From: RGIG6307 sp964424345
GTDB lineage: Bacteria > Bacillota > Clostridia > Lachnospirales > Lachnospiraceae
Direction: 5' to 3'
Length of the DNA: 64,000 nt
Assembly: GCA_964424345.1 (NCBI GenBank)
Contig: CAYRIK010000001.1
Span: forward strand, 46,399-110,398
The position numbers were made by a program, and so were the translations under genes. A model generated the notes under the pieces. The model had not been told where the DNA came from. It did not search any database and saw nothing but the letters and a program-made list of their open reading frames with translations. How positions within the stretch are numbered: the stretch's first letter is position 1; each line of letters begins with the position of its first letter. Of the stretch, positions 1 through 8,578 are shown in pieces.

Positions 1-2
1 AG

Positions 3-1049
3 TTCCGTAGATTAAAAGTTCGTACAAACGCTGATACACCATCTGATGCTAAGAAGGCTCGTGAACTTGGTGCAGAAGGTATCGGTCTTTGCCGTACAGA
101 GCATATGTTCTTCGAAGCTGACAGAATCGCAGCATTCAGAGAAATGATCTGTTCTGATACAGTAGAAGAAAGAGAAGAAGCTCTTGAAAAGATTTTACCA
201 TATCAGCAGGGTGACTTCGAGAAGTTATACGAAGCATTAGAGGGTAACCCAGTTACTATCCGTTTCTTGGATCCACCTCTTCATGAGTTCGTTCCTACTG
301 AAGAAGAAGATATTAAGAAATTAGCAGACGCTCAGGGCAAGTCTGTTGAAGACATCAAGGCTATCATCGCTTCCTTACATGAATTCAACCCAATGATGGG
401 TCATAGAGGATGCCGTCTTGCTGTTACATATCCTGAAATTGCAAGAATGCAGACAAAGGCTGTTATCCGTGCAGCTATCAATGTAAAGAAGGCTCATGCT
501 GATTGGAACATCAAACCAGAAATCATGATTCCTCTTACATCTGAAGTTAAAGAATACAAGTTCGTTAAGAAGGTTGTAGTTGAAACAGCAAACGCTGAAA
601 TCGCAGCAGCTGGTGTTGACATGGAATACGAAGTTGGTACTATGATGGAAATTCCACGTGCTTGCTTAACAGCTGACGAAATCGCTGCTGAAGCTGACTT
701 CTTCTGCTTCGGTACAAACGACTTAACACAGATGACATATGGCTTCTCTCGTGATGATGCTGGTAAGTTCTTAAACGCTTACTATGATACAAAGATCTTC
801 GAGAACGACCCATTTGCTAAGTTAGACCAGACAGGTGTTGGTAAACTTATGGATATGACTATCAAACTTGGTAAGCCAGTAAATCCTAAGTTACATGTTG
901 GTATCTGTGGTGAACATGGCGGTGACCCATCTTCTGTAGAATTCTGCCACAAGATCGGTCTTGACTATGTATCTTGTTCTCCATTCCGCGTGCCAATCGC
1001 TAGATTAGCAGCAGCTCAGGCAGCAATCGCAGAAAAGAGTGCAAAATAA
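3..1049 (+). CDS. ppdK: pyruvate, phosphate dikinase, C-terminal part (5' truncated by window edge)
   Basis: Only the last 348 codons or so are inside the window; the reading frame is already open at base 3, so the gene starts upstream. The family is about 870-880 residues and interconverts pyruvate, ATP and phosphate with PEP, AMP and diphosphate in the cytoplasm. What is visible is the PEP/pyruvate-binding TIM barrel: the GIGLCRTEHMF block, the substrate-binding block GTNDLTQMTYGFSRDD and the VGICGEHGGDP segment with the catalytic Cys. The absence of the phosphotransferase-system Enzyme I context and the match of these blocks favour PPDK over PEP synthase or Enzyme I. Codons are unusually rich in TTC, AAC, GAC and ATC compared with most of the window, which suggests strong expression. 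A terminator follows directly. Confidence 0.95.
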   Translation, partial: FRRLKVRTNADTPSDAKKARELGAEGIGLCRTEHMFFEADRIAAFREMICSDTVEEREEALEKILPYQQGDFEKLYEALEGNPVTIRFLDPPLHEFVPTEEEDIKKLADAQGKSVEDIKAIIASLHEFNPMMGHRGCRLAVTYPEIARMQTKAVIRAAINVKKAHADWNIKPEIMIPLTSEVKEYKFVKKVVVETANAEIAAAGVDMEYEVGTMMEIPRACLTADEIAAEADFFCFGTNDLTQMTYGFSRDDAGKFLNAYYDTKIFENDPFAKLDQTGVGKLMDMTIKLGKPVNPKLHVGICGEHGGDPSSVEFCHKIGLDYVSCSPFRVPIARLAAAQAAIAEKSAK

Positions 1050-1083
1050 TTATATCTTGAGTCAAAATGATAAATAGATAATG

Positions 1084-1122
1084 ATATGGAGGTAAACATA
1101 TTGTTTGCCTCCATATTTTTTT
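1084..1122 (+). terminator. Rho-independent terminator after ppdK
   Basis: A 14-bp stem (1084-1097 with 1103-1116, one G-U pair) with a 5-nt loop is followed by a run of seven T. Confidence 0.92.
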
Positions 1123-1226
1123 ATATAAAGTATTGCTTCGTAAAAACGCTTGACTCAGCAAAGTGGAGCAAGCCTCTTATGCGTGAGGAATATAGGAAAT
1201 TGAAGTGGACATCTCCACATTGTTAT
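1122..1226 (+). repeat. structured intergenic repeat, copy A
   Basis: This stretch shares blocks with the region upstream of cysE (54949-55026): AAGTATTGCTTCG, GAGCAAGCCT, ATGCGTGAG and the 14-mer AATATAGGAAATTG occur in the same order in both. It contains small hairpins, for example GTGG/CCAC at 1206-1219. Copy A has about 18 extra bases between the first two blocks. It begins directly behind the ppdK terminator. No open reading frame of note is present. Confidence 0.75.
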
Positions 1227-1337
1227 TTGCTAATAAATATAATTTTCAAGAAAAATTAAGAAAAACAGTTCAGTTTTGTTAAGAAATTTCTTTTATAATG
1301 GCACTAGAACGACGGAATCGTAAAGAGGCACAAGATT

Positions 1338-2003
1338 ATGAAAGAAAGATTAGAAAAAATAATACCCAAAAACATGAGATTACCGTTGGTTTGGGCCTTG
1401 GTTTTTAACTGTATTGCTTATTATGGAACAAGGATAATTATGAGTGAAAGCTATCATCATGATATTTCCAATGATTTAGATGTAAAATTTCCATTCTTGC
1501 CATGGACAGCAGCAATTTATTTAGGCTGTTATGTATTTTGGGCAATCAATTATATATTAGGATGTCAGCAAAAGGAACAAGAAGCATTTCACTTTATCAG
1601 TGCAGATTTTGCAGCAAAAATCGTATGTATGATATGTTTTGTCGTATTTCCAACGACAAATGCAAGACCTGTCATAGAAGGAAATTCTTTTTGGGAACAA
1701 GTGATGATGTGGCTGTATCAAAATGATGCAGCAGATAATCTGTTTCCATCGATTCATTGTCTGACAAGCTGGTTTTGCTTTATTGCAGTAAGAAAAAATG
1801 AAAAGATACCTTGCTGGTATAAAGCAGCATCAGTTATTTTTGCAATCAGTGTATGTATATCAACCTTAACAACCAAACAGCATGTGTGGATAGATGTTGT
1901 GGCTGGGGTGGCACTTGCAGAAGGAAGTTATTGGTTTGTTGAAAAAAGTAGATTTTGTATATGGTATACACACGCTATGTCAAAAGTTTATAGTGTATTA
2001 TAA
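1338..2003 (+). CDS. PAP2-superfamily membrane phosphatase/phosphotransferase
   Basis: A 221-residue polytopic membrane protein with about six hydrophobic segments. The PAP2 signature is seen as PSIHCLTSW (His140) and a later TKQHVWIDVVAG segment whose His and Asp fit the third phosphatase motif. Family members remove phosphate from lipids such as phosphatidic acid or phosphatidylglycerol phosphate, or transfer lipid head groups; the substrate here is not visible. It is the first gene of a three-gene set with pssA and psd, so a role in phospholipid synthesis is likely. A TATAAT -10 element lies at 1294-1299 and a GAGG ribosome binding site about 10 nt before the ATG. No -35 of good quality was seen. 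Confidence 0.82.
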   Translation: MKERLEKIIPKNMRLPLVWALVFNCIAYYGTRIIMSESYHHDISNDLDVKFPFLPWTAAIYLGCYVFWAINYILGCQQKEQEAFHFISADFAAKIVCMICFVVFPTTNARPVIEGNSFWEQVMMWLYQNDAADNLFPSIHCLTSWFCFIAVRKNEKIPCWYKAASVIFAISVCISTLTTKQHVWIDVVAGVALAEGSYWFVEKSRFCIWYTHAMSKVYSVL

Positions 2004-2032
2004 TGTAAATAAATGTTATGAGGGAGAAACAA

Positions 2033-2653
2033 ATGAAAAAGAAAGTACTGGGATATTGGGATTACACAGTAATATTAACTTATTTAGGAATGTTATTTGC
2101 TTATTTAGGCATTATGAATGCAATCGGACAGGAGTACAGAAATGCAATTTTATGTCTGATGATGGCAGGAGTTTGCGATATGTTTGATGGAGCTGTTGCA
2201 GCTACAAAATCCAGAAATGTAAGCGAAAAACGTTTTGGTATTCAGATTGACTCTTTGAGTGATTTGATTAGTTTTGGATTGCTTCCAAGCATTTTTGTAT
2301 ACATGATTTCAGGAAGAACAAAAATAACAGGCATTATTTGTGCGGTATTCGCATTGTGTGCATTGATTCGTTTAGCATATTTCAATGTATTAGAAGAAGA
2401 ACGTCAGCAAGAGACAAGCGAAAAGAGAAAAAGTTATCTTGGCGTTCCGGTTACAACTATTGCTGTATTCTTACCGCTCGTATATATGATTTATGCAAAT
2501 GTTGTACAGAGTAATGTATGTTTTCCGTTGCTGTTAGGTATTGTAGGCATTGGATATTTATCTCCAATCGAAATTAAAAAACCTGGAACCGTTGGAAAAA
2601 TTTGCATATTGGTGCTTGGTATTGCAGAAGTACTCGCAATTTTATGCTTTTAG
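2033..2653 (+). CDS. pssA: CDP-diacylglycerol--serine O-phosphatidyltransferase
   Basis: Makes phosphatidylserine from CDP-diacylglycerol and serine at the membrane. The CDP-alcohol phosphotransferase core is near residues 50-80: CDMFDG, then GIQIDSLSD, followed by the FGLLPS segment common in bacterial PssA. The Arg of the usual DG-x2-AR signature is replaced by Ala (DGAVAA), and the spacer to the next Gly is longer than the textbook eight residues. The frame is open from an ATG at 2018, but the AGGGAG at 2021-2026 lies between that ATG and the one at 2033, so 2033 is the likely start (206 aa). psd follows 23 nt later, giving the complete route phosphatidylserine to phosphatidylethanolamine. 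Confidence 0.9.
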   Translation: MKKKVLGYWDYTVILTYLGMLFAYLGIMNAIGQEYRNAILCLMMAGVCDMFDGAVAATKSRNVSEKRFGIQIDSLSDLISFGLLPSIFVYMISGRTKITGIICAVFALCALIRLAYFNVLEEERQQETSEKRKSYLGVPVTTIAVFLPLVYMIYANVVQSNVCFPLLLGIVGIGYLSPIEIKKPGTVGKICILVLGIAEVLAILCF

Positions 2654-2676
2654 GAAAATAGTGGGATGTAAGAAAT

Positions 2677-3504
2677 ATGAAAGATACGTTAATACTACGT
2701 TTTTTATATAAAACAGTAATTGGAAGAATGTTGCTGAAGATATTGGTACAGCCAAAGGTATCTAAAATAGGCGGGAAAGTGCTTTCTTCTCGAATATCTA
2801 AAATCATTGTTCCATATTATATTCGAAAACATCATATAGATATGACAGACATCGATGTTCCAAAAGGAGGATTTACCTCCTTTAATGATTTCTTTACAAG
2901 AAAAAGAAATATGGAAATGTTTGATATTACAAGAGAACATTTGATTAGTCCATGTGATGGATTTTTAACAATCAAAGAGATTACAAAAGATACGTCTCTT
3001 TGGATTAAGCATACAGAATACTTTTTGAAAGATTTATTGCAGGACGAACAACTCGCACAAAAGTTAGAAGGTGGAACGGCATTTATTTTTCGTTTGACGC
3101 CGTCTCATTATCATAGATACTGTTATGCTGCAAGTGGAACGATTTGTGCTTCTAAAAAAATTCAAGGAGTTTTGCATTGTGTCAGACCTGTGGCATTAAG
3201 TACGATGCCGGTGTTTGTTCAAAACAGCAGAGAATATCAAGTATTAGATACAGAATGTTTTGGTTCTATGGTGCAAATGGAAGTAGGCGCATTGTTAGTC
3301 GGTAAAATAAGCAATCATATAAGAGCATTACAAGATGTATATGTAACAGCAGGAGAAGAAAAAGGGTACTTTGAATTTGGAGGTTCTACGATTATTTTAT
3401 TTTGTGAGAAAGAAAAAATTCGTATCAATCCAGCTATGAATGCTTCTAAGCATGAATTAGAAATTCCAGTAAAAATGGGAGAATACATTGCATCAAAATT
3501 ATAA
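2677..3504 (+). CDS. psd: phosphatidylserine decarboxylase proenzyme
   Basis: Converts phosphatidylserine to phosphatidylethanolamine. The protein (275 aa) has the C-terminal self-cleavage motif in the form FGGSTI; the Ser at about residue 237 should become the pyruvoyl group of a short alpha chain of about 39 residues. Upstream are the expected histidine-bearing segments, for example TPSHYHRYCY. It belongs to the family variant common in clostridia rather than the short actinobacterial form. The start codon has only a weak ribosome binding site; translation may be coupled to pssA. The transcript probably ends at the hairpin at 3513-3552, which also covers the ribosome binding site of the next gene. 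Confidence 0.93.
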   Translation: MKDTLILRFLYKTVIGRMLLKILVQPKVSKIGGKVLSSRISKIIVPYYIRKHHIDMTDIDVPKGGFTSFNDFFTRKRNMEMFDITREHLISPCDGFLTIKEITKDTSLWIKHTEYFLKDLLQDEQLAQKLEGGTAFIFRLTPSHYHRYCYAASGTICASKKIQGVLHCVRPVALSTMPVFVQNSREYQVLDTECFGSMVQMEVGALLVGKISNHIRALQDVYVTAGEEKGYFEFGGSTIILFCEKEKIRINPAMNASKHELEIPVKMGEYIASKL

Positions 3505-3512
3505 AAATGCAC

Positions 3513-3552
3513 AAAATAACCTCTGAAAGAAACAAACTCAGGAGGTTATTTT
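3513..3552 (+). terminator. terminator-like hairpin whose 3' arm holds the rubrerythrin ribosome binding site
   Basis: AAAATAACCTC (3513-3523) pairs perfectly with GAGGTTATTTT (3542-3552); TGA/TCA extend the stem inward past one bulged G. The 3' arm ends in a T run and contains the AGGAGG that serves the ATG at 3555. The hairpin can thus end the psd transcript, and also mask the ribosome binding site in read-through RNA. Confidence 0.75.
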
Positions 3553-3554
3553 TT

Positions 3555-4094
3555 ATGTCCAACAAGTATAAGGGAACAAAAACAGAAGAAAATTTAGTGG
3601 CGGCATTTGCAGGAGAGTCAGAGGCAAGAAATAAATATACCTATTTTGCTTCTGTAGCAAAAGAAGAAGGATATGAGCAGATTGCAGCTATCTTTTTAGA
3701 AACAGCAAATAATGAAAAAGAGCACGCAAAATTGTGGTTTCAGGAATTGGGATTATTAAATGATAGTGCTTCTAATTTAGAAGCGGCGGCAAAAGGAGAA
3801 AATTACGAATGGACAGAAATGTATGATGACTTTGCCAAAACAGCAGAAGAGGAAGGATTTAAAGAACTTGCTGCAAAATTTCGTGCGGTTGCGGCTGTGG
3901 AAAAAACACATGAAGAACGCTACCGCACGTTATTAAATAATGTAGAAAACAAAACTGTTTTTGAAAAATGTTCTGTGCAAATCTGGGTATGCAGAAATTG
4001 TGGGCATCTCGTTGTTGGAACAAAAGCACCACAGGTTTGTGCTGTGTGCGGATATACACAGGGATATTTTGAGATAAAAGCAGAAAATTACTAA
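3555..4094 (+). CDS. rbr: rubrerythrin
   Basis: A cytoplasmic non-haem iron protein that reduces hydrogen peroxide in anaerobes. The 179-residue product has an N-terminal ferritin-like four-helix domain with Glu and ExxH iron ligands (ESEARNKY, NEKEHAKLW, VEKTHEERY) and a C-terminal rubredoxin-like domain with two CxxC pairs (CRNCG and CAVCG). The frame is open from an ATG at 3507, but the strong AGGAGG at 3540-3545 sits 9 nt before the ATG at 3555 and homologous proteins begin at this point. The gene overlaps the end of the convergent AlaX-type gene by 4 nt. Confidence 0.95.
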   Translation: MSNKYKGTKTEENLVAAFAGESEARNKYTYFASVAKEEGYEQIAAIFLETANNEKEHAKLWFQELGLLNDSASNLEAAAKGENYEWTEMYDDFAKTAEEEGFKELAAKFRAVAAVEKTHEERYRTLLNNVENKTVFEKCSVQIWVCRNCGHLVVGTKAPQVCAVCGYTQGYFEIKAENY

Positions 4095-5266
4095 ATTTCG
4101 TTTGTTTGTAATGCTGCTCGAATATCTGCTTCCGAAGCAGTGATATTTCCTTGTATCATTTTGGCAGAACCGCCTCCCTTTGCACCAAAGGCGTTACGAA
4201 GAAGCTGGGCTGCCTGTTTGCAGTCTTTAGATGCAGAACCAAGCACGAAGGTGTAACCACATTTGGCATCGCCTACGAAAATACCACAATATCCACTATA
4301 TTTTGTACAAAGTTCATTTACGGCATCTCTGATTGCTTTTGTGTCTAAGTCTTTTTGGAATAAGAACACATCTTGTACGGTATCAGAAGCTGGCAGTTTT
4401 GTAAGTTCCGCTTCTAATACTTTCTTTTGCAGATCGTTTATGCGTAAGATAAGAGCCTGTTGGTCTTGCTTTGCTTTTTCCACAGCAGAAGCGACCTCAG
4501 GCTGTTTTGCAGAAAGAAGCATGGAAATCTGTTCTACACTTGTTTGCTTTGCCTGATAATCTGCGATAGCACGAGAACCGCACAGGATTGTCAGACGCAT
4601 ACCGCCTCTATGTGCCATAGCGTGAACGATTTTTACGATACCGATTTCACCTGTATGATATACATGAGGAGCACAGCAAGCACACATATCATATTCTGGT
4701 AAAATAACAATTCTTACATCACCAGACAATTCTTTTTTGCTGCGATAATCCATTGTTGCAAGTGTTTTGGCATCTGGAAATACAATTTGAAACGCGATAT
4801 TTTTATAAATTGCTTCATTTGCCTGAATTTCTAATTCTTTAATTTGTTCCATTGTTAATGGTCCATCAAAGTCTAAAGTAGTTTCTGTTAAACCTAAATG
4901 AAATCCAACATTGTTGTAGCCATATGTTTTATGAACGATACCTGATATGATATGTTCAGCAGAATGTTGCTGCATAAAATCAAAACGACGTTTCCAGTCA
5001 ATCTGACAAGTTACCTTTTCGCCTACAAGTAAAGCAGACTTTGTATAATGTGTGATTACATCGTCTTTTATTTGTACATCCAATACTTCTATATCGTTGA
5101 TTGAACCTAAATCACAAAACTGACCGCCGCCTTCTGGAAAGAAAACGGTCTGATCTAATATTACAGCATAGGTCTGTTTCTCGGAACAATATTCACAGCT
5201 AAGTACAACAGCACTACAGCTAGTTACATGAGAATCCTGATCGTATATTTTTAATGTTTTTTGCAT
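4091..5266 (-). CDS. AlaX-type alanyl-tRNA editing protein with DHHA1 domain
   Basis: A free-standing relative of the alanyl-tRNA synthetase editing domain that deacylates Ser- or Gly-tRNA(Ala). The N-terminal half has the zinc-binding HSAEH motif and the second site near CACCAPHVYHTGEIG; the C-terminal part has a DHHA1-like segment with GGSAKMIQG. No aminoacylation core is present. The length of 391 aa fits the long AlaX form (AlaX-L). The frame extends upstream to 5323, but an AGGAGG lies 8 nt before the ATG at 5266, so that start is chosen. Convergent with and overlapping the rubrerythrin stop. Confidence 0.88.
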   Translation of the reverse strand: MQKTLKIYDQDSHVTSCSAVVLSCEYCSEKQTYAVILDQTVFFPEGGGQFCDLGSINDIEVLDVQIKDDVITHYTKSALLVGEKVTCQIDWKRRFDFMQQHSAEHIISGIVHKTYGYNNVGFHLGLTETTLDFDGPLTMEQIKELEIQANEAIYKNIAFQIVFPDAKTLATMDYRSKKELSGDVRIVILPEYDMCACCAPHVYHTGEIGIVKIVHAMAHRGGMRLTILCGSRAIADYQAKQTSVEQISMLLSAKQPEVASAVEKAKQDQQALILRINDLQKKVLEAELTKLPASDTVQDVFLFQKDLDTKAIRDAVNELCTKYSGYCGIFVGDAKCGYTFVLGSASKDCKQAAQLLRNAFGAKGGGSAKMIQGNITASEADIRAALQTNEI

Positions 5267-5352
5267 GATAATGCCTCCTAGAATGATACCTTTCATTGTA
5301 AACGATAGATTTTGGAAAAGCAATATGTAAACAAATTTCTGTTTCTTCCTTG

Positions 5353-5381
5353 TTGTATCTGATTCAAAAAAATGCTATGCT
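5353..5381 (+). promoter_or_regulatory. promoter for queH
   Basis: TTGTAT (5353-5358), 17-bp spacer, TATGCT (5376-5381), 39 nt before the queH start codon. Confidence 0.6.
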
Positions 5382-5420
5382 GAATACGATTGAAATTACA
5401 CATAAGGGAAAGAACTATTT

Positions 5421-6068
5421 ATGAATAAACGAAATTATAATCAGGAAATGGAAAAAATCATATCCAATCCGCAAATGAGAGGAAAAAGGTTGTTTTTACA
5501 CAGTTGTTGTGCTCCTTGCAGCAGTGCTGTATTAGAACGTTTGCGTAGTGTTTTTCAAATTACGGTTTTTTATTATAATCCAAATATCTCTTGGCAGGAA
5601 GAATATCAGTTAAGGGCAGCAGAACAAAAAAGGCTGATAGAATGGTTCAATACACAGGAAGATATTAAAAAGGGAGAAGCATATCCGATTGATTATATAG
5701 AAGGGGATTACGAACCGGAGTTATTTTTGCAGGCGGCAAAAGGATTGGAATTAGAGCCGGAAGGCGGCGCAAGATGTGAAAAATGTTTTGATTTGCGTTT
5801 GCGTAAAACAATAGAACAGGCACAAAAGGTATGTGCGGATTTTGTGACAACAACGCTTACCATCAGTCCTTTAAAAAATGCAGTACTATTAAATACGATA
5901 GGAGAAAATCTTGTCTTAGACACAAAGGTAGTATGGCTGCCAAGTGATTTTAAGAAAAAAAACGGTTACAAGCGAAGCGTAGAACTGTCAGCAGAGCATG
6001 ATTTGTACAGACAAGATTATTGTGGCTGTGCATATTCTAAAGCAGAACGAGAACGTATGACAAAATAA
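5421..6068 (+). CDS. queH: epoxyqueuosine reductase QueH
   Basis: Catalyses the last step of queuosine synthesis in tRNA, reducing epoxyqueuosine. The 215-residue protein shows the QueH pattern: an N-terminal CCAPC (Cys29, Cys30, Cys33) in LFLHSCCAPCSSAV, a middle CEKCFDLRL and a C-terminal YCGCAYS. These cysteines bind an iron-sulfur cluster and an additional metal in the family. It is the non-homologous alternative to cobalamin-dependent QueG. The other queuosine genes are not in this window; no preQ1 riboswitch was seen upstream. Confidence 0.93.
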   Translation: MNKRNYNQEMEKIISNPQMRGKRLFLHSCCAPCSSAVLERLRSVFQITVFYYNPNISWQEEYQLRAAEQKRLIEWFNTQEDIKKGEAYPIDYIEGDYEPELFLQAAKGLELEPEGGARCEKCFDLRLRKTIEQAQKVCADFVTTTLTISPLKNAVLLNTIGENLVLDTKVVWLPSDFKKKNGYKRSVELSAEHDLYRQDYCGCAYSKAERERMTK

Positions 6069-6091
6069 CTGTCGAAGAATTGTTGAGATGC

Positions 6092-6121
6092 TTGACGAAT
6101 GAAGCTGAGATAATGTATACT
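6092..6121 (+). promoter_or_regulatory. promoter for argS
   Basis: TTGACG (6092-6097), 18-bp spacer, TATACT (6116-6121). The leader to the start codon is about 57 nt and holds no T-box motif. Confidence 0.6.
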
Positions 6122-6184
6122 GACCTTTATAACTTTTACGTTTAGAGTGTGTGAAAACTTATACACAAGAAAGAGAGATAAAAC

Positions 6185-7951
6185 ATGCAGAAATTTTTAG
6201 ATTTAATTTCCGAGGAAGTAAAGCAGGCGTTTGAAGCGGCTGGTTACGACAGGGAGTTGGGTAAAGTGACTGTATCCAACCGTCCTGATCTTTGCGAATA
6301 TCAGTGCAATGGTGCAATGGCAGGTGCTAAAAAATATAAATGTGCGCCTATCATGCTTGCAAATGCTGTTGCAGAGAAGTTGGCAGACAGTCAGGTATTT
6401 TCTACTGTAAATGCTGTTATGCCAGGCTTTTTAAATATGAATGTAAGTGAAGAATTTGCAGCAAAGTACATGAGAGAAATGGCTGAGTCCGAAAAGTTTG
6501 GACTTGAAATGCCAGAACATCCACATCGTATTATGATTGATTACGGCGGACCAAACGTAGCAAAACCATTACATGTAGGACATTTAAGAAGTGCTATCAT
6601 TGGTGAAAGTATCAAACGTATTTGCAGATACTGTGGTCATGAAGTGATTGGTGATATTCATCTTGGAGACTGGGGACTTCAGATGGGCTTAATCATTACA
6701 GAACTTCAGGAAAGAAAGCCTGAATTGGTTTATTTTGATGACAGCTTTACAGGAGAATATCCAGAAGAAGCTCCATTTACTATTTCTGAATTAGAAGAAA
6801 TTTATCCAACAGCAAGTGGTAAATCTAAAGAAGATGAAGAATACAAAGCTCGTGCGATGGAAGCTACTAAAAATCTTCAGAATGGTAAGAGAGGATATCG
6901 TGCTCTTTGGAACCACATTATCAAAGTATCTGTTACAGACTTAAAGAAAAACTACGCAAACTTAAATGTAGATTTCGACCTTTGGAAAGGGGAATCTGAC
7001 GTACAGGACGTAATCGTTCCTATGGCAGAAGAAATGAAAAATGCTGGTTTTGCTTATGAAAGTGAAGGTGCTTTGGTTGTAGATGTTAAATTAGATACAG
7101 ATACAAAAGAAGTTCCTCCATGTATGATTTTAAAGAGCGATGGTGCTGCATTATATACTACAACAGATATCGCTACAATTAAAGAACGTGTAAGAGAATA
7201 TCAGCCAGATGATATTATTTATGTAGTAGATAAACGTCAGGAATTACATTTTGATCAGGTATTCCGTTGTGTTCGCAAGACAGGTATTGCTCCTGAAACA
7301 ATGAACTTAAAGTTTGTTGGATTTGGTACTATGAACGGTAAAGATGGCAAGCCATACAAGACTCGTGAAGGCGGCGTTATGCGTCTGGAAAGATTGATTT
7401 CTGAAATCAATGAAGAAATGTATCAGAAGATTATCAGCGGTCGTGAAGTTTCAGAAGAAGAAGCAAGACAGACAGCAGCAGTTGTTGGTTTATCTGCAAT
7501 CAAATATGGTGACCTTTCTAATCAGGCAAGCAAAGATTATATTTTTGATATTGACCGTTTCACTTCTTTTGAAGGAGATACTGGCCCATACATTTTATAT
7601 ACAATCGTTCGTATTAAGTCTATTCTTACAAAATATGTAGAACAGGGCGGCAATTTAGACGGTATTGCAGTAAGAGCAGCACAGAATGCAAGCGAAAAAG
7701 CATTGATGTTAGAAATTGCAAAGTTCAATGCTATGATGGAAAATGCGTGTGCAGAAACAGCACCACATAAAGTTTGTGCATATATTTATGACCTTGCAAA
7801 TGCATTCAATAAGTTCTATCACGAAACAAAGATTCTTGCAGAAGAAGATGCAGAAAAGAAAGCTGGCTGGATTGCATTGTTATGCTTAGCAAAGGGCGTA
7901 TTAGAAGCTGCTATTGATGTATTAGGTTTTAGTGCTCCAGACAAAATGTAA
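6185..7951 (+). CDS. argS: arginyl-tRNA synthetase
   Basis: Charges tRNA(Arg) with arginine in the cytoplasm. The 588-residue protein has the N-terminal ArgRS-specific domain (VSNRPDLCEYQCNGAM), the class I signature in the form PLHVGHLRSA, the KxTREGGVMRLE region that replaces the classical KMSKS in many ArgRS, and a C-terminal DALR anticodon-binding domain (FYHETKIL). Length is typical (550-590). It is followed after 22 nt by the phosphodiesterase gene, probably on the same transcript. Confidence 0.96.
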   Translation: MQKFLDLISEEVKQAFEAAGYDRELGKVTVSNRPDLCEYQCNGAMAGAKKYKCAPIMLANAVAEKLADSQVFSTVNAVMPGFLNMNVSEEFAAKYMREMAESEKFGLEMPEHPHRIMIDYGGPNVAKPLHVGHLRSAIIGESIKRICRYCGHEVIGDIHLGDWGLQMGLIITELQERKPELVYFDDSFTGEYPEEAPFTISELEEIYPTASGKSKEDEEYKARAMEATKNLQNGKRGYRALWNHIIKVSVTDLKKNYANLNVDFDLWKGESDVQDVIVPMAEEMKNAGFAYESEGALVVDVKLDTDTKEVPPCMILKSDGAALYTTTDIATIKERVREYQPDDIIYVVDKRQELHFDQVFRCVRKTGIAPETMNLKFVGFGTMNGKDGKPYKTREGGVMRLERLISEINEEMYQKIISGREVSEEEARQTAAVVGLSAIKYGDLSNQASKDYIFDIDRFTSFEGDTGPYILYTIVRIKSILTKYVEQGGNLDGIAVRAAQNASEKALMLEIAKFNAMMENACAETAPHKVCAYIYDLANAFNKFYHETKILAEEDAEKKAGWIALLCLAKGVLEAAIDVLGFSAPDKM

Positions 7952-7973
7952 TGGAAGCAGATTGGAGAACTGT

Positions 7974-8522
7974 ATGAAATATATGATTGCGTCTGATATT
8001 CATGGAAGTGCTTATTACTGTGAGAAGCTTTTGGAACGTTTGGTTGAGGAAAAAGCAGACAGACTTCTTTTGTTAGGAGATTTGCTTTATCATGGTCCTC
8101 GTAATGACCTTCCAAAGGAGTATGCTCCTAAAAAAGTAATAGCGATGTTAAATGAATATAAAGATAAAATTTGGTGTGTGCGTGGAAATTGTGAAGCGGA
8201 AGTTGATCAGATGGTATTGGAATTTCCAGTGATGGCGGAATATTGTCTGCTTACAGAAGGAAAGCAGTTGATTATGGCAACACATGGTCATGTATTTAAT
8301 ATGAGTAATCCTCCAAAACTGCAAAAAGGTGATATTTTACTTCATGGACATACCCATGTTCCAGCAAATATAGAAACGGATACGTTCCGTTATTTGAATC
8401 CGGGTTCTGTATCTATTCCAAAAGAAGACAGCCCAAACAGCTATATGATTTTAGAAAATGGCTGCTTTGTATGGAAGGATATTACTGGAAAAGAATATCA
8501 GCGTTGGAGCTGTAACGAATAA
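7974..8522 (+). CDS. yfcE: YfcE/MJ0936-type metallophosphodiesterase
   Basis: A small two-metal phosphoesterase (182 aa) with the calcineurin-like motifs in order: SDIHGS near the N terminus, GDLLYHGPRN, GNCEAEV, THGHVF and GHTHVP. Characterised relatives hydrolyse phosphodiesters; the physiological substrate is unknown. An open frame starts at 7932 inside argS, but the GGAG at 7964-7967 and the conserved MKYMIASDIHG start point to ATG 7974. A strong terminator follows. Confidence 0.9.
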   Translation: MKYMIASDIHGSAYYCEKLLERLVEEKADRLLLLGDLLYHGPRNDLPKEYAPKKVIAMLNEYKDKIWCVRGNCEAEVDQMVLEFPVMAEYCLLTEGKQLIMATHGHVFNMSNPPKLQKGDILLHGHTHVPANIETDTFRYLNPGSVSIPKEDSPNSYMILENGCFVWKDITGKEYQRWSCNE

Positions 8523-8531
8523 ATAAAGATG

Positions 8532-8578
8532 AAAGTGTAAAATCTATTGTTTTCGGACATGGATTTTGCACTTTTTTT
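8532..8578 (+). terminator. Rho-independent terminator after the phosphodiesterase
   Basis: 13-bp stem (8532-8544 with 8562-8574, one G-U pair), followed by a T tract. Confidence 0.9.

Noticed and set aside
1150..1179. TTGACT in repeat copies A and E as promoter -35 elements
   Set aside because: No -10 hexamer lies at 16-18 bp downstream in either copy; the matching bases are better explained as part of the repeat.
1894..2187. Frame of 97 codons overlapping the PAP2 and pssA genes
   Set aside because: It lies in another frame across two well-supported genes and shows no family motif, so it is a shadow frame.
5324..5420. preQ1 riboswitch before queH
   Set aside because: The short leader lacks the preQ1 aptamer pattern; only a standard promoter is visible.
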